A stretch of 48,394 nt of DNA from Melioribacter sp. Lineage in GTDB: Bacteria; Bacteroidota; Ignavibacteria; Ignavibacteriales; Melioribacteraceae. The position numbers were made by a program, and so were the translations under genes. The stretch is taken from the NCBI GenBank assembly GCA_012026935.1, contig VEPI01000065.1, positions 1 through 48,394 of the forward strand, in the 5' to 3' direction. Within the stretch, counting starts at the first letter, position 1, and each line of letters starts with the position of its first letter. The notes below the pieces were generated by a model. That model did not search any database, was not told the DNA's origin, and saw only the letters and a list, made by a program, of their open reading frames with translations. Of this stretch, positions 23,010-32,962 are shown one piece after another.

Positions 23010-23345
23010 ATGCCAAGATTTGAAAAACATATTTTTATTTGCGAGAACAAAAGAGAGGCAGGACATCCAAAAGGATGTTGTTCTGAAAAAGGCTCAATGG
23101 GAATTCGTGAATTATTTAAAAAAAGATTAAAGGAACTTGGGCTTGATACAAAAGTCAGAGCAAATAGTTCAGGTTGTTTGGATGCATGTGCATTTGGCCC
23201 GACGGTTGTAATTTATCCGGAACAAATTTGGTACGGGGGAGTGAAAATTGATGATGTGGAAGAAATAATTCAGAAGTATATTATAAATAATGAACCGGTA
23301 GAAAGATTGCAAATTAAAGCCAAGAGATTTTTAAGCAATGGTTGA
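23010..23345 (+). CDS. 2Fe-2S thioredoxin-like ferredoxin
   Basis: A 111-residue electron carrier. Cysteines fit the thioredoxin-like [2Fe-2S] family: Cys11 in IFICEN, Cys23/Cys24 in KGCCSEKG, and Cys56 and Cys60 in SSGCLDACAFGPTVV. The fold ending YGGVKIDDVEEIIQKYI is typical of this group (similar to the NuoE C-terminal domain and clostridial 2Fe-2S proteins). It overlaps the endonuclease III gene by 8 bases and is therefore probably cotranscribed with it. A redox link to the Fe-S enzyme next door is possible but not shown. Confidence 0.88.
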   Translation: MPRFEKHIFICENKREAGHPKGCCSEKGSMGIRELFKKRLKELGLDTKVRANSSGCLDACAFGPTVVIYPEQIWYGGVKIDDVEEIIQKYIINNEPVERLQIKAKRFLSNG

Positions 23346-23985
23346 TAATAAAAATAAATCCCATGCAAAAAAAATATTTGATATTCTTTCTAAAGAGTAC
23401 CCCGGAGTACGTCCTGCGTTAGAATATACATCAGCATTTGAATTATTGATCTCAACAATTTTATCTGCCCAATGTACAGATGCACGAGTAAATATTGTAA
23501 CAATAAAACTTTTCAAAAAATATAAGAAGCCCGAGGATTATCTAAAAGTTTCAGCGAAGGAACTCGAGAAGGATATTTTCTCAACCGGATTTTATAGACA
23601 AAAAGCAAAAAGTATTCGTAGCTGTTGCGCACAGCTTATCAAAAATTATAATGGGAAGGTACCTCAAGACTTTGATGAACTAACAAAATTATCCGGAGTA
23701 GGCAGAAAAACTGCATCTGTTGTTGCCGGTAATGCATTTGGTATTCCCGCAATTGCAGTTGATACTCATGTTAAAAGATTATCTAACTTACTGGGATTCA
23801 TAAAATCAAACGATCCGGAGAAAATTGAATACCGCCTGAAAGAATTATTACCTGAAAGTTATTGGATTAATGCTTCTCACTGGTTGGCATCACATGGAAG
23901 AAATGTTTGTTATGCTAGAAAACCAAAATGTCATGATTGTGTACTTGCGGACAATTGTCCTTCATTTAACCCATCATTAAAATAG
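23338..23985 (+). CDS. nth: Endonuclease III (DNA glycosylase/AP lyase)
   Basis: A 215-residue base-excision repair enzyme acting on oxidised pyrimidines. Seen: the N-terminal helix FELLISTILSAQCTDARVN, the helix-hairpin-helix LSGVGRKTASVVAG with the catalytic Lys, AVDTHVKRLSN with the catalytic Asp, and the C-terminal [4Fe-4S] ligands Cys-x6-Cys-x2-Cys-x5-Cys in CYARKPKCHDCVLADNC. Length is normal. The start overlaps the ferredoxin stop by 8 bases; the HD-domain gene follows after 11 bases with an SD (AAGGAG), so the three form an operon. Confidence 0.97.
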   Translation: MVDNKNKSHAKKIFDILSKEYPGVRPALEYTSAFELLISTILSAQCTDARVNIVTIKLFKKYKKPEDYLKVSAKELEKDIFSTGFYRQKAKSIRSCCAQLIKNYNGKVPQDFDELTKLSGVGRKTASVVAGNAFGIPAIAVDTHVKRLSNLLGFIKSNDPEKIEYRLKELLPESYWINASHWLASHGRNVCYARKPKCHDCVLADNCPSFNPSLK

Positions 23986-23996
23986 AAGGAGTTAAA

Positions 23997-24566
23997 ATGA
24001 GTTCTGATAAAATGAGAGATAGAAATTTCTGCTTATCAATACTCCAAGAATATACTAAGAGTGATAGCTTATTAAAACATGCCTATGCTGTTGAAACTTG
24101 TGTAAGAGCTTATGCCGAGAAATTTGGCGAAGACGTTGAATATTGGGGCTGTGTCGCACTACTTCATGATTTTGATTATGAAATGTTTCCAACTGCAGAA
24201 CAACATCCATATAAAGGATCGGAAATATTAAAGGAAAAAGGATTTGATGAAGAATTTAGAAATGCAATAATGTCCCATGCAGATTACACAAACATTCCGC
24301 GCGGTACACTGCTTCGTAAAACTCTTTTTGCTTGCGATGAATTAGCCGGATTTATAACAGCAGTTACTTACGTAAGACCGAGTAGATCAATTGAAGAAGT
24401 TGAAGTGAAATCAGTAATCAAAAAAATGAAAGATAAAGCATTTGCACGTGCTGTAAGCCGTGAAGACATTACAAAAGGTGCTGAAGCTTTGGGTGTTGCT
24501 TTGGAAGATCATATAGGATTTTGTATTAATGCTATGAAAATAAATAAGGTCTTGCTTGGTTTATAA
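23997..24566 (+). CDS. HD-domain protein (putative phosphohydrolase)
   Basis: A 189-residue protein with an HD domain: His in LLKHAYAVE, then ALLHDFDYE (His-Asp) and the later His in NAIMSHADYTN, a full metal-ligand set. It resembles the standalone HD proteins often annotated as hydrolases in Bacteroidota and Firmicutes. The C-terminal part (from about residue 130, VKSVIKKMKDKAFARAVSRE) is helical. A good SD (AAGGAG) precedes the ATG. Substrate unknown; nucleotides are common for the fold. Confidence 0.85.
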   Translation: MSSDKMRDRNFCLSILQEYTKSDSLLKHAYAVETCVRAYAEKFGEDVEYWGCVALLHDFDYEMFPTAEQHPYKGSEILKEKGFDEEFRNAIMSHADYTNIPRGTLLRKTLFACDELAGFITAVTYVRPSRSIEEVEVKSVIKKMKDKAFARAVSREDITKGAEALGVALEDHIGFCINAMKINKVLLGL

Positions 24567-24656
24567 TAATATTCTTTATACTCTATTGTAATGTCCATAA
24601 GAGTGAGTAAACTCAATATATAAATTGTGATCTGATTTATGTAGTTTTGTTTTGAC

Positions 24657-24685
24657 TTGACATCGTGATATATCTTACCTAAATT
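24657..24685 (+). promoter_or_regulatory. Candidate sigma70 promoter upstream of porU
   Basis: TTGACA (24657-24662) and TAAATT (24680-24685) are 17 bases apart, 105 bases before the PorU start. It lies in a 224-base gap (24567-24790) that otherwise shows no gene or hairpin of note. The match is by consensus and spacing only. Confidence 0.35.
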
Positions 24686-24790
24686 TTGTCCGGAAAATTT
24701 GGAGAAAAACTATATAGAGTTTGTTTACCGCTTTGAATTCTTATACTGAAAAAAAATTTTGAAAACATTATTAAATCATTCAGCAGAGCG

Positions 24791-27700
24791 ATGAAATACA
24801 AATTCTTTTTAGTTATTCTCTTTTTTGTTTTAAATCTGGGCATTAATGCACAGGATTTAAGAGTTTTATCTTCCGATAGATATTCAATTGTTATTGAATA
24901 TCGCCCCATCTATAAAGACACCTTAAGTATTTCAGCTTCCGGTAATTCATTTAAAAAATTAAATCTACTTGGTGGGTATATTGAAAATGTTACTAAATAT
25001 GGACTTCCGCAAATTCCGGTGAGAGAAATTAACATAGGGGTTCCATCAGAATCGGGAAATACAATCCAAATTTTAAGTGCTGATTATTCCACTTTGAGCG
25101 GACAGTATGTACCTGTGCCTCAATTACAGAAAGATTCGCTTTCGTCTGTTGAGAAGTATGTAGTTGGAGATAAGTATTCAAATTTTTCAACACCGGATGT
25201 TGTCGCATTTGGTGAATACGGATTGGTTAGAAACTTGGCGGTACAGACAATTAAAATTCACCCCGTTATTTTTGATGCGTCATCCAATATTATTAAGATT
25301 TACAAAAAAATAATTATTAAGATTTCGTTTGCATCAACTCCTTCTAATAGAGAATTAATACAGGATAATACTTTTCAATCTATAGTTTTGAATTGGGAAA
25401 TTGCTAAGAACTGGGGAATCTCTGAGAAAAAATTACTAAAGACATCCGCTTCGGTCTTAGCTGCAGGTGATTGGTACCGGTTTGAGGCTCCGGAAGAAGG
25501 TATATATAAAATAGATAGAACTTTTTTACAAGCAATTGGAATTGATGTTAATGCAGCAGATTTTAATCCAAAAACAATAAAAATTTATAACAACGGAGGT
25601 TATCCGCTCCCGGAAGATTTGAGCAAATCAAATAATCAAGGTTTGATTGAAAATGCAATTACGGTTATTGGTGAAGAAGATGGAAGATTTGATACAGGAG
25701 ATTATATAATCTTTTATGGAAGACCCCAGGAATTTTGGGAATATAGTCCGACTTTTAAAAATATTATCCGGGTTAAACAACCGTTTTCTAAAAAAAATTA
25801 TTACTGGCTAACTTACGGCGGAACTAATGGTAAGCGTATTTCAAACAAGCAATCCTTGAATATTTCTAGTGCATATCAACAAATATCCACATTAGCTTTT
25901 AAGAGCTTTGACAAAGACAGTGTAAATATTGGTAGAAGCGGAAGGGATTATTTTGGAGACCAATTAGATAATACAACAAAAAGCAGGACATATCTCACAA
26001 CTCTAAACGGTATTGTCCCTTCAAGTGTAATAAGTTATAATTTTCGTGTTGCAAATGCATCAGCTGATGTTTTCTCATACAGCGTTTTAGAAAGCGGGAA
26101 CCAGATATATACTGCATATGTCTCTGGAATTTATGATTATATTTTTGGTATTGAAAATATTGGTACAGCAATCTTTGGCGGACAATTATCCGACGAAAGA
26201 AGTAATCTGAAATTTTTAATTAACACATCTTCTTTAAGTGCAAAATTATATATAGATTATTTTGAAATAGCATACCAAAGACAACTGAAATCTGTTTCGG
26301 ACAACTTCTTGTTATTTTCAAAAGATACAACTGCTACTATGGAATATACAATAAGTAATTTTTCCAACAGTGCAATACAAACATTTGATGTTACAGATTT
26401 TGCTAATGTGAAAATTATTTCGAATGCTATAATTAGCGGTGGACAATTCAAATTTCAATCTGCGGAAACTAAAAACAACGTTCACAGATATCTTGCACTA
26501 ACATCGGCAGCGTATAAAACTCCAGTAAACGCAATTAAGATTGCTAATTCTAACATTCGCGGTAATCTTACAGGCAGTGAAATGATTGTAATAACAGCTA
26601 AAGATTTTAAGACTCAAGCCGAACGGTATGCCGCTTATAGATCAAATCAATCACCTAATAAATTATCTACACAGGTATTTTACGTTGATGAAATATTAAA
26701 TGAATTCTCTTGCGGCTCTTTAGACCCTACAGCCATTAGAGATTTTTTAAAATTTGCCTATGAAAATTGGCAAGTAAAACCTTTTTATGTTTTACTTCTT
26801 GGTGATGGAGATTATGACTATCTCAATATGGAAAAATTAAATAAAAATTTTGTTCCTCTATACGAAACAGTAGAATCATTAGAGGAAATATATTCATATC
26901 CAACAGATGATTTCTATGCCCGTATTTCCGGGAATGATAGACGAAATGATATTGCTATCGGAAGACTTAATATTAATTCTGCTGAAGAAGCTGATACTGT
27001 GGTTAACAAAATAATAAAATATGAGACCGGACTTGAAAAAGGGTTATGGCGGAACAATATCACGCTTGTTGCAGATGATGGACCGCAAAAAGTCGGATGG
27101 AATGATGGTAGTTTACATACTTCACAATCGGAAAATTTAGCCAATCTAAGAATTCCAAAATATTTTGATCTTGATAAAATCTATTTAGTAGCTTATCCGA
27201 CGGTTTTTACAGGGTTAGGCAGAAGAAAACCGGAAGTTAATAAAGCCATTATAAATGCGATTAATGATGGTACACTAATCCTTAATTATATAGGACATGG
27301 GAACCCTGATCTATGGGCACATGAAAATGTTTTCGAAAGATCAGCATCAATACCTCAATTAAAGAATTCAAATTATTTCTTCTTAACTGCCGCTACTTGC
27401 GATTTTGGTAAGTATGATGACCCAACTCGACAGAGTTCAACAGAAATATTAATGAATATGAGTGGGGGAGCGATAGCTGCTTTTTCCGCTTCAAGAGTAG
27501 TTTTTGCGACTGATAATGCTATTATAAATGATTCTCTATACAGTAATCTTTTTCGATCCAGAGAGATTGGGAATCTGCCTATCAGAATCGGCAAGGCTTA
27601 TTTATTTGCAAAACAATTTTTAACGGGGGTAAATGATGAAAAATTTCATCTGTTCGGCGATCCTGCTTTGCGCTTGGATGAACCCCTTAATCCAACATCA

Positions 27701-28747
27701 ATTGATTCGGTTAATGGTAAATCCATAAAATCAGTTGTACAGGTAAATGCATTGGGATCTGTTAGAATAAAAGGAACCGTAAGAAACACTAACGGAACTT
27801 TAGCTCAATATAATGGTGATGCAATTATAAGTATGTACGATTCTGAAAGATCAATTTATTTTAAGGAAATGGATTACACAGTAACAATGCAGGGCGGACT
27901 AGTTTATCGCGGAAAAACTTCTGTTACGAACGGCGATTTTCAAACTGAATTTGTTGTACCAAAAGATATTTCCTATGAAAATAAAAATGGAAAAATTGTC
28001 GCTTATATTGCTAACAATACAACTGATGGTGTCGGCTATTCAACTAATGTATTGGTTGGTGGAACTAATCCGAATGCAGTTAACGATGGTAAAGGACCGG
28101 AAGTTACTATCTATTTTGATGATATCAATAATGAAAGTTCCTACCTCGTTAATCCTGATTTTACATTAATAGTAAAACTTTCCGATCAAACCGGTTTAAA
28201 TACAACAGGAACGGGAATTGGCCATAAGTTGGAAGCGATATTGAATGATGATGAAGCTAATCCAATTGATCTTACAAACAGTTTTATTGGCGATTTGAAT
28301 TCCGGTGGTAAATCGGGGTTGATAAAATATAAATTTACCGGAATGGCAACCGGCGATTACAAAATAAAAATTAAAGCTTGGGATGTGTTCAATAATTTTT
28401 CTTCTCAGGAAGCAAATTTTTCAGTTGTATCAAGTGATAAAGGAATTGTATTACGTGACGTAGTAAACTATCCTAATCCGTTTTCATCGAAGACAACTTT
28501 TACATTCCAGCATAATGTTGCTAGTGCTGTAAATGTGAAAATAAAAATTTATACAATTGCAGGCAGATTGATAAAACAAATAGATCAACCTGATCTACTT
28601 GATAAATTTGTTCGTATTGATTGGGACGGGCGCGATGCTGATGAAAATCAAATTGCAAACGGAACGTATCTTTACAAATTAATTGTAGAATCTGTTGACG
28701 GTAAGTACAAAGATAATGTACTTGGAAAATTGGCTGTAATTAGATAA
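24791..28747 (+). CDS. porU: PorU-like type IX secretion sortase (C25/gingipain-family peptidase)
   Basis: A 1318-residue surface protein with signal peptide (to INAQD). The gingipain-like caspase fold lies at about 595-960: FYVLLLGDGDYDY, IAIGRLNINSAEEAD, the catalytic His836 in NYIGHGNPDLW and Cys870 in TAATCDFG. In T9SS, PorU removes the C-terminal signal of cargo and attaches it to A-LPS in a complex with PorV. The C-terminus (about 1220-1318; NYPNPFSSKTTFTFQ, GTYLYKLIVE) is a sorting/FlgD-like Ig domain. The porV-like gene follows 49 bases later. Size and location agree with PorU. No strong SD. Confidence 0.88.
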   Translation: MKYKFFLVILFFVLNLGINAQDLRVLSSDRYSIVIEYRPIYKDTLSISASGNSFKKLNLLGGYIENVTKYGLPQIPVREINIGVPSESGNTIQILSADYSTLSGQYVPVPQLQKDSLSSVEKYVVGDKYSNFSTPDVVAFGEYGLVRNLAVQTIKIHPVIFDASSNIIKIYKKIIIKISFASTPSNRELIQDNTFQSIVLNWEIAKNWGISEKKLLKTSASVLAAGDWYRFEAPEEGIYKIDRTFLQAIGIDVNAADFNPKTIKIYNNGGYPLPEDLSKSNNQGLIENAITVIGEEDGRFDTGDYIIFYGRPQEFWEYSPTFKNIIRVKQPFSKKNYYWLTYGGTNGKRISNKQSLNISSAYQQISTLAFKSFDKDSVNIGRSGRDYFGDQLDNTTKSRTYLTTLNGIVPSSVISYNFRVANASADVFSYSVLESGNQIYTAYVSGIYDYIFGIENIGTAIFGGQLSDERSNLKFLINTSSLSAKLYIDYFEIAYQRQLKSVSDNFLLFSKDTTATMEYTISNFSNSAIQTFDVTDFANVKIISNAIISGGQFKFQSAETKNNVHRYLALTSAAYKTPVNAIKIANSNIRGNLTGSEMIVITAKDFKTQAERYAAYRSNQSPNKLSTQVFYVDEILNEFSCGSLDPTAIRDFLKFAYENWQVKPFYVLLLGDGDYDYLNMEKLNKNFVPLYETVESLEEIYSYPTDDFYARISGNDRRNDIAIGRLNINSAEEADTVVNKIIKYETGLEKGLWRNNITLVADDGPQKVGWNDGSLHTSQSENLANLRIPKYFDLDKIYLVAYPTVFTGLGRRKPEVNKAIINAINDGTLILNYIGHGNPDLWAHENVFERSASIPQLKNSNYFFLTAATCDFGKYDDPTRQSSTEILMNMSGGAIAAFSASRVVFATDNAIINDSLYSNLFRSREIGNLPIRIGKAYLFAKQFLTGVNDEKFHLFGDPALRLDEPLNPTSIDSVNGKSIKSVVQVNALGSVRIKGTVRNTNGTLAQYNGDAIISMYDSERSIYFKEMDYTVTMQGGLVYRGKTSVTNGDFQTEFVVPKDISYENKNGKIVAYIANNTTDGVGYSTNVLVGGTNPNAVNDGKGPEVTIYFDDINNESSYLVNPDFTLIVKLSDQTGLNTTGTGIGHKLEAILNDDEANPIDLTNSFIGDLNSGGKSGLIKYKFTGMATGDYKIKIKAWDVFNNFSSQEANFSVVSSDKGIVLRDVVNYPNPFSSKTTFTFQHNVASAVNVKIKIYTIAGRLIKQIDQPDLLDKFVRIDWDGRDADENQIANGTYLYKLIVESVDGKYKDNVLGKLAVIR

Positions 28748-28796
28748 AATATAACTTAACGAATCAGAAAAAATATCTTTTTTGGAGGTAGTACAA

Positions 28797-29957
28797 ATGA
28801 AAAAAATATCGATGCTTTTGTTTGTGTGTGCATTGATAATGTCGTTTAACAAGATTTCAGCTCAAGGTGAAGCAGCTGTACCGTTTTTGCTTTTAGCTCC
28901 CGATTCCAGAGCCGGCGGAATTGGTGAATCAGGTTCAGGATTAGCTGATAACTCAGCCGCTATTTTTTGGAACCCGGCAGGCATTGCTTTCTTGACCGGA
29001 TCGGAATTCAGTTTTACTCACAGTAATTGGCTTCCGGCATTCAACCTTGATCTATTTTACGACTATGCAACTTATCGTCAATACATTGAAGATCTTAACG
29101 GCAGTGTAACTGCAAGTGTAACATATATGAACTTTGGTGAATTTGTAAGAACAAGTTCAAACTCACCGGACCCAATTGGAACATTTAAATCTTTCGATGC
29201 AGCATTAACTCTAGGTTATGCCACTAAATTAAGTAGTAACTGGGGACTTGGATTAAACTTCAGGTTGATTCACAGCCGTTTGGCTGATAAACCAACTGAA
29301 GCAGAACAAGGCAAAGGTGTAGCAACCTCAGTAAGCTTTGATGTTGCTGCAATGTGGCGTCCGGAACATTTTGAAATTCCTCTCTTAGGTGATCTTGGAA
29401 ATCAATTTAGTCTTGGAATGAATCTTAGTAATCTTGGGCCTAAAATTTATTATATAGACCAGGCTCAGGCGGATCCGATTCCGACTAATCTCAGAATTGG
29501 ATTAGCTGCAAGAATATTTCAAGATGAATACAATTCGCTGACTTACACTGTGGATTTTAGTAAACTCCTTATCGGAGTTGCAGATAGTTCTGGAAAACGT
29601 CCCGATTTTTACAAAGCGTTATTTACATCCTGGACAGACAGACCTTTCAGTGAAGTAATGAAAGATATTGTTACTTCGATGGGATTGGAATATTGGTATG
29701 GTAATGTTGAAGAAGGATTTCAATTTGCATTACGTGCCGGTTTCTTTTATGAAGATCCTGATCATGGAAATAGAAAATTTGTAACTCTTGGTGCCGGCAT
29801 TCGTTATGAATTATATGGATTCGATTTTAGTTACATAACAACGGATGTATTTAAGGGAACTGAAAATCATCCGCTATCAAATACTCTCCGTTTTACTTTA
29901 TCTATTGGTTGGGGGTCTCAAACAAAAACTACACTTGGTTTCCCTCGCGGAATATAA
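28797..29957 (+). CDS. porV: PorV, T9SS outer-membrane shuttle (FadL-like barrel)
   Basis: The start at 28797 follows a strong SD (GGAGG, 28783-28787); an in-frame ATG at 28782 overlaps it. The product is 386 residues with a signal peptide ending ISAQ. Mature motifs: AAVPFLLLAPDSRAGGIGES, then GLADNSAAIFWNPAGIAF, the hallmark PorV N-terminus, and a 14-strand FadL-type barrel ending in NTLRFTLSIGWG. PorV carries cargo from the translocon to PorU. The two genes are adjacent, and a T9SS-sorted M6-like protein follows after 6 bases, so a single transcript is probable. Confidence 0.9.
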   Translation: MKKISMLLFVCALIMSFNKISAQGEAAVPFLLLAPDSRAGGIGESGSGLADNSAAIFWNPAGIAFLTGSEFSFTHSNWLPAFNLDLFYDYATYRQYIEDLNGSVTASVTYMNFGEFVRTSSNSPDPIGTFKSFDAALTLGYATKLSSNWGLGLNFRLIHSRLADKPTEAEQGKGVATSVSFDVAAMWRPEHFEIPLLGDLGNQFSLGMNLSNLGPKIYYIDQAQADPIPTNLRIGLAARIFQDEYNSLTYTVDFSKLLIGVADSSGKRPDFYKALFTSWTDRPFSEVMKDIVTSMGLEYWYGNVEEGFQFALRAGFFYEDPDHGNRKFVTLGAGIRYELYGFDFSYITTDVFKGTENHPLSNTLRFTLSIGWGSQTKTTLGFPRGI

Positions 29958-29963
29958 ACCAAA

Positions 29964-32957
29964 ATGAAAAATGTTTCTTTGATCATACTTATGATTCTTG
30001 GATTGGGCAGTTTATCTGCCCAAGCTTTTGTAAAACCATATAATTCAGGTTTTAATCCAGACAGATCTGAACTATCCAATGATACTTTGAAGATTCTTGC
30101 AATTATGGTTGATTTCCAGGAAGATAAATACGATGCTACAATTGGTACCGGAAAATTCGGTTCTCATTTTACTCAAGACTATCGGGATACTATTTTAGAT
30201 CCACTTCCTCATAATGCAAATTATTTTTCCGATCATCTTCTCTTTGCAAAAAATTATTATCAAAAAGTATCACGCGGAAAATTAAATTTGAGTTATAAAG
30301 TTTTACCGGATGTAATTACCGTTAGTAAAACTATGAGGGACTACGTTCCTGCTTATCAATCAAGAGATTTTACACCAATCGCAAATTTTGCAAGTGAAGT
30401 TTGGAAGCTTGCTGACGAAAAATATTCTGACATAAAATTCTCCGACTATAATCTCTTTATCATTTTTCACGCTGGTGTAAGCAGCGGATTGGACCTCGGA
30501 ACATTTTCGATAGATCGTAACTTGCCTTCGCTTTATTTAGGATTAAACACTTTTAAAAAAGTTTATGGAAATCAGTTTACAGGAATACCAACACGAAGCG
30601 GCAAGATTGTAAATTCAATAATTCTTCCCGAAACAGAATCAAGAGAACAAACAGCGATTGATAATTCTATATTCTTACAGCAAATTACAATTAACGGTGA
30701 GTTGGTTAATAACATTGGTAACTATCTTGGTCTTCCGGATTTGTATGATACTGAAACGGGGCTTAGTGCTATTGGAAGATTTGGCTTAATGGACGGACAA
30801 GCAATCAGTGCAAACAATGGAATGTTTCCACCTGAACCGTCGGCATGGGAGAAAATGTTTTTAGGCTGGGAACAGCCAACAAAACTTAGTATTAATAATT
30901 CTCATCCGAGTATTACCGCAAGATTAACTGCTTTGGTTCAGGACACAACTTTACTTAAGATCCCAATCAACTCATCAGAATATTTTCTTGTGGAGAATAG
31001 ACAGCAGGATGCAAATAAAGATAGAGTGAAAATTACTTACAAAAAGAACGGCGAAACATTTAATACTATTATACAGCCTGATACAAGCGGGCTATATAGT
31101 ATAACTCCGGATAAAATTGACGGTGGTGTTGTGATTGATGTTGATGAATTCGACGCGGCTGTTCCAGGAAACGGTATTGTTATTTGGCATATTGATGAAA
31201 AAATAATAAATGAAAAAATTGCCGAGAATAAGATCAACAGCGATCCAAATGCAAGAGGTGTTTACGTAGAAGAAGCTGATGGAATTTTTGATATAGGCAA
31301 AAGGTTTAATACAATTTTTGGAATTGCTATTGGAGAAGGAACTAACGAAGATTTTTGGTATGCCGGTAACAAAGCGAAGCTTTTCAAAAACAGATTTGCA
31401 CAGGATACAAAACCAAACACAAAGTCTACCAACGGATCGAATAGTTTGATCACAATGGAAAACTTTACTGCAATTTCAAATAAGATGAGTTTTAGTATTA
31501 ACTACGGTAGTACAAATTTAAACTTGGTTTCCTCGTCAAATCTAAATTTAACCAGCGGACAAAAATATTTATCCGCTGCTGTATTTGCCGGTAAGAATTA
31601 TGTTTATGTAACGGATGACAAAACAACTTACGTCTATGATTATTTTGGGAAAGAATTATCAAGACTTACTAATTTTAGCAGCACAGCGCCTGCGGTGATA
31701 GACCTTAACGGTCAGAATAGGTTTATTGGAACAGACGGTAATATAGTTAAACTTAGAGGCGGTACAGAAGCGGATATTCAGCTATCATCACCAATTAGCG
31801 CAGCTGCTCTTATTGATCAGAATGGTAACAATGCAAAAGCTTATGTAGGAACGTCCGATGGAACTCTTTATGTAAGTAATAATTTAGCAGACGGTTTCAG
31901 CAATTTTAATTTTACGGTTGCATCAAAAATTATAAATGAACCAATCAAACATATAAGTGCTGCGCCAAATTATTATTCTTACATAACTCAAAATTATTTT
32001 GTTGATGCTAATCAGTTGCAGATACATTTATCAAATCCATCTATGAAATTGATTAGCACTCAGAGTAGAGATTTAAACCCTATCAGTATTGTTCTTACAG
32101 AGAAAAATGGTTTTGATATAATTGCAAACAGCAAATTGCAAAAATCATTTGTAGTTAATTCTTCAGTGAGTATTAATAATTTTTCAGTCGCCGATCTTTT
32201 CAACGATGGCCAAAATTACATATTGCTGACAAATGGTAATTCTATTGATGCGTATAATTTGGAAGGCGTAATGGCGAAAAATTTTCCTTTTAAAATTAAA
32301 ACCGGTGAAAATTTTGTTGGCGCACCACTAGCAGTTGATTTGAACAAGCAGGGCTATGCTTCCGTTATTGCAGTTACAGATGCCGGAAACATTTTTGCAG
32401 TTAATCCTTCAACCGGGAATTTAGTTGAAGGATTTCCCATTTCATCCGGTGCGAAATCTTCTACTGCATCGGTCATTTTATCTGAAGAACTTCCAACTAT
32501 GGGTCCTTTACCATCTTACAAACCGGTTCTTATTCTTCTTGATGACACAAATAAATTGTACGTTTGGAATATTGCACCAATCCAAGGTAAAACATTTTGG
32601 AGCGGAGAATTCGGCTCAGCCTTAAACTCTTCTTTTGTTTCAGCGCCTTCGTTAACGCAACAAGTAACAGATTTTTTCCCATTGAGTAAAGCTTACAACT
32701 GGCCTAATCCGGTTTACGGTAGTTCAACAAATATTCGTTATTACGTTTCTGAAGATTCAGATGTGAGAATTAAAATTGTTGATCTTGCCGGGGAATTAGT
32801 TGCTGAACTTAATAATAAAGCAAGAGGTGGATTTGATAACGAAACTGTTTGGGATGTTTCGAAAATTCAAAGCGGTGTTTATTATGCTTATCTAGAAGTA
32901 ACAGGCAGTAACGGGAACTTAGCTAACAAGATCATAAAAATTGCAGTCGTAAAATAA
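29964..32957 (+). CDS. M6-like pseudo-metalloprotease with T9SS C-terminal domain
   Basis: A 997-residue secreted protein with signal peptide (to LSAQ). The N-terminal half resembles immune-inhibitor-A/M6 peptidases (ILAIMVDFQEDKY, YYQKVSRGKLNLSY, IGRFGLMDGQ, AWEKMFLGW). Where active members have HExxHxxGLPDLYD, this one reads NNIGNYLGLPDLYD at residues 249-262, so both His and the Glu are Asn. The protein should not hydrolyse peptides. The middle (about 520-880) is beta-propeller-like repeats, and the end (WPNPVYGSSTNIRYYV, GVYYAYLEV) is a T9SS sorting domain. It starts 6 bases after the porV stop. A scaffold, binding or attachment role is possible. Confidence 0.82.
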   Translation: MKNVSLIILMILGLGSLSAQAFVKPYNSGFNPDRSELSNDTLKILAIMVDFQEDKYDATIGTGKFGSHFTQDYRDTILDPLPHNANYFSDHLLFAKNYYQKVSRGKLNLSYKVLPDVITVSKTMRDYVPAYQSRDFTPIANFASEVWKLADEKYSDIKFSDYNLFIIFHAGVSSGLDLGTFSIDRNLPSLYLGLNTFKKVYGNQFTGIPTRSGKIVNSIILPETESREQTAIDNSIFLQQITINGELVNNIGNYLGLPDLYDTETGLSAIGRFGLMDGQAISANNGMFPPEPSAWEKMFLGWEQPTKLSINNSHPSITARLTALVQDTTLLKIPINSSEYFLVENRQQDANKDRVKITYKKNGETFNTIIQPDTSGLYSITPDKIDGGVVIDVDEFDAAVPGNGIVIWHIDEKIINEKIAENKINSDPNARGVYVEEADGIFDIGKRFNTIFGIAIGEGTNEDFWYAGNKAKLFKNRFAQDTKPNTKSTNGSNSLITMENFTAISNKMSFSINYGSTNLNLVSSSNLNLTSGQKYLSAAVFAGKNYVYVTDDKTTYVYDYFGKELSRLTNFSSTAPAVIDLNGQNRFIGTDGNIVKLRGGTEADIQLSSPISAAALIDQNGNNAKAYVGTSDGTLYVSNNLADGFSNFNFTVASKIINEPIKHISAAPNYYSYITQNYFVDANQLQIHLSNPSMKLISTQSRDLNPISIVLTEKNGFDIIANSKLQKSFVVNSSVSINNFSVADLFNDGQNYILLTNGNSIDAYNLEGVMAKNFPFKIKTGENFVGAPLAVDLNKQGYASVIAVTDAGNIFAVNPSTGNLVEGFPISSGAKSSTASVILSEELPTMGPLPSYKPVLILLDDTNKLYVWNIAPIQGKTFWSGEFGSALNSSFVSAPSLTQQVTDFFPLSKAYNWPNPVYGSSTNIRYYVSEDSDVRIKIVDLAGELVAELNNKARGGFDNETVWDVSKIQSGVYYAYLEVTGSNGNLANKIIKIAVVK

Positions 32958-32962
32958 TTTTG

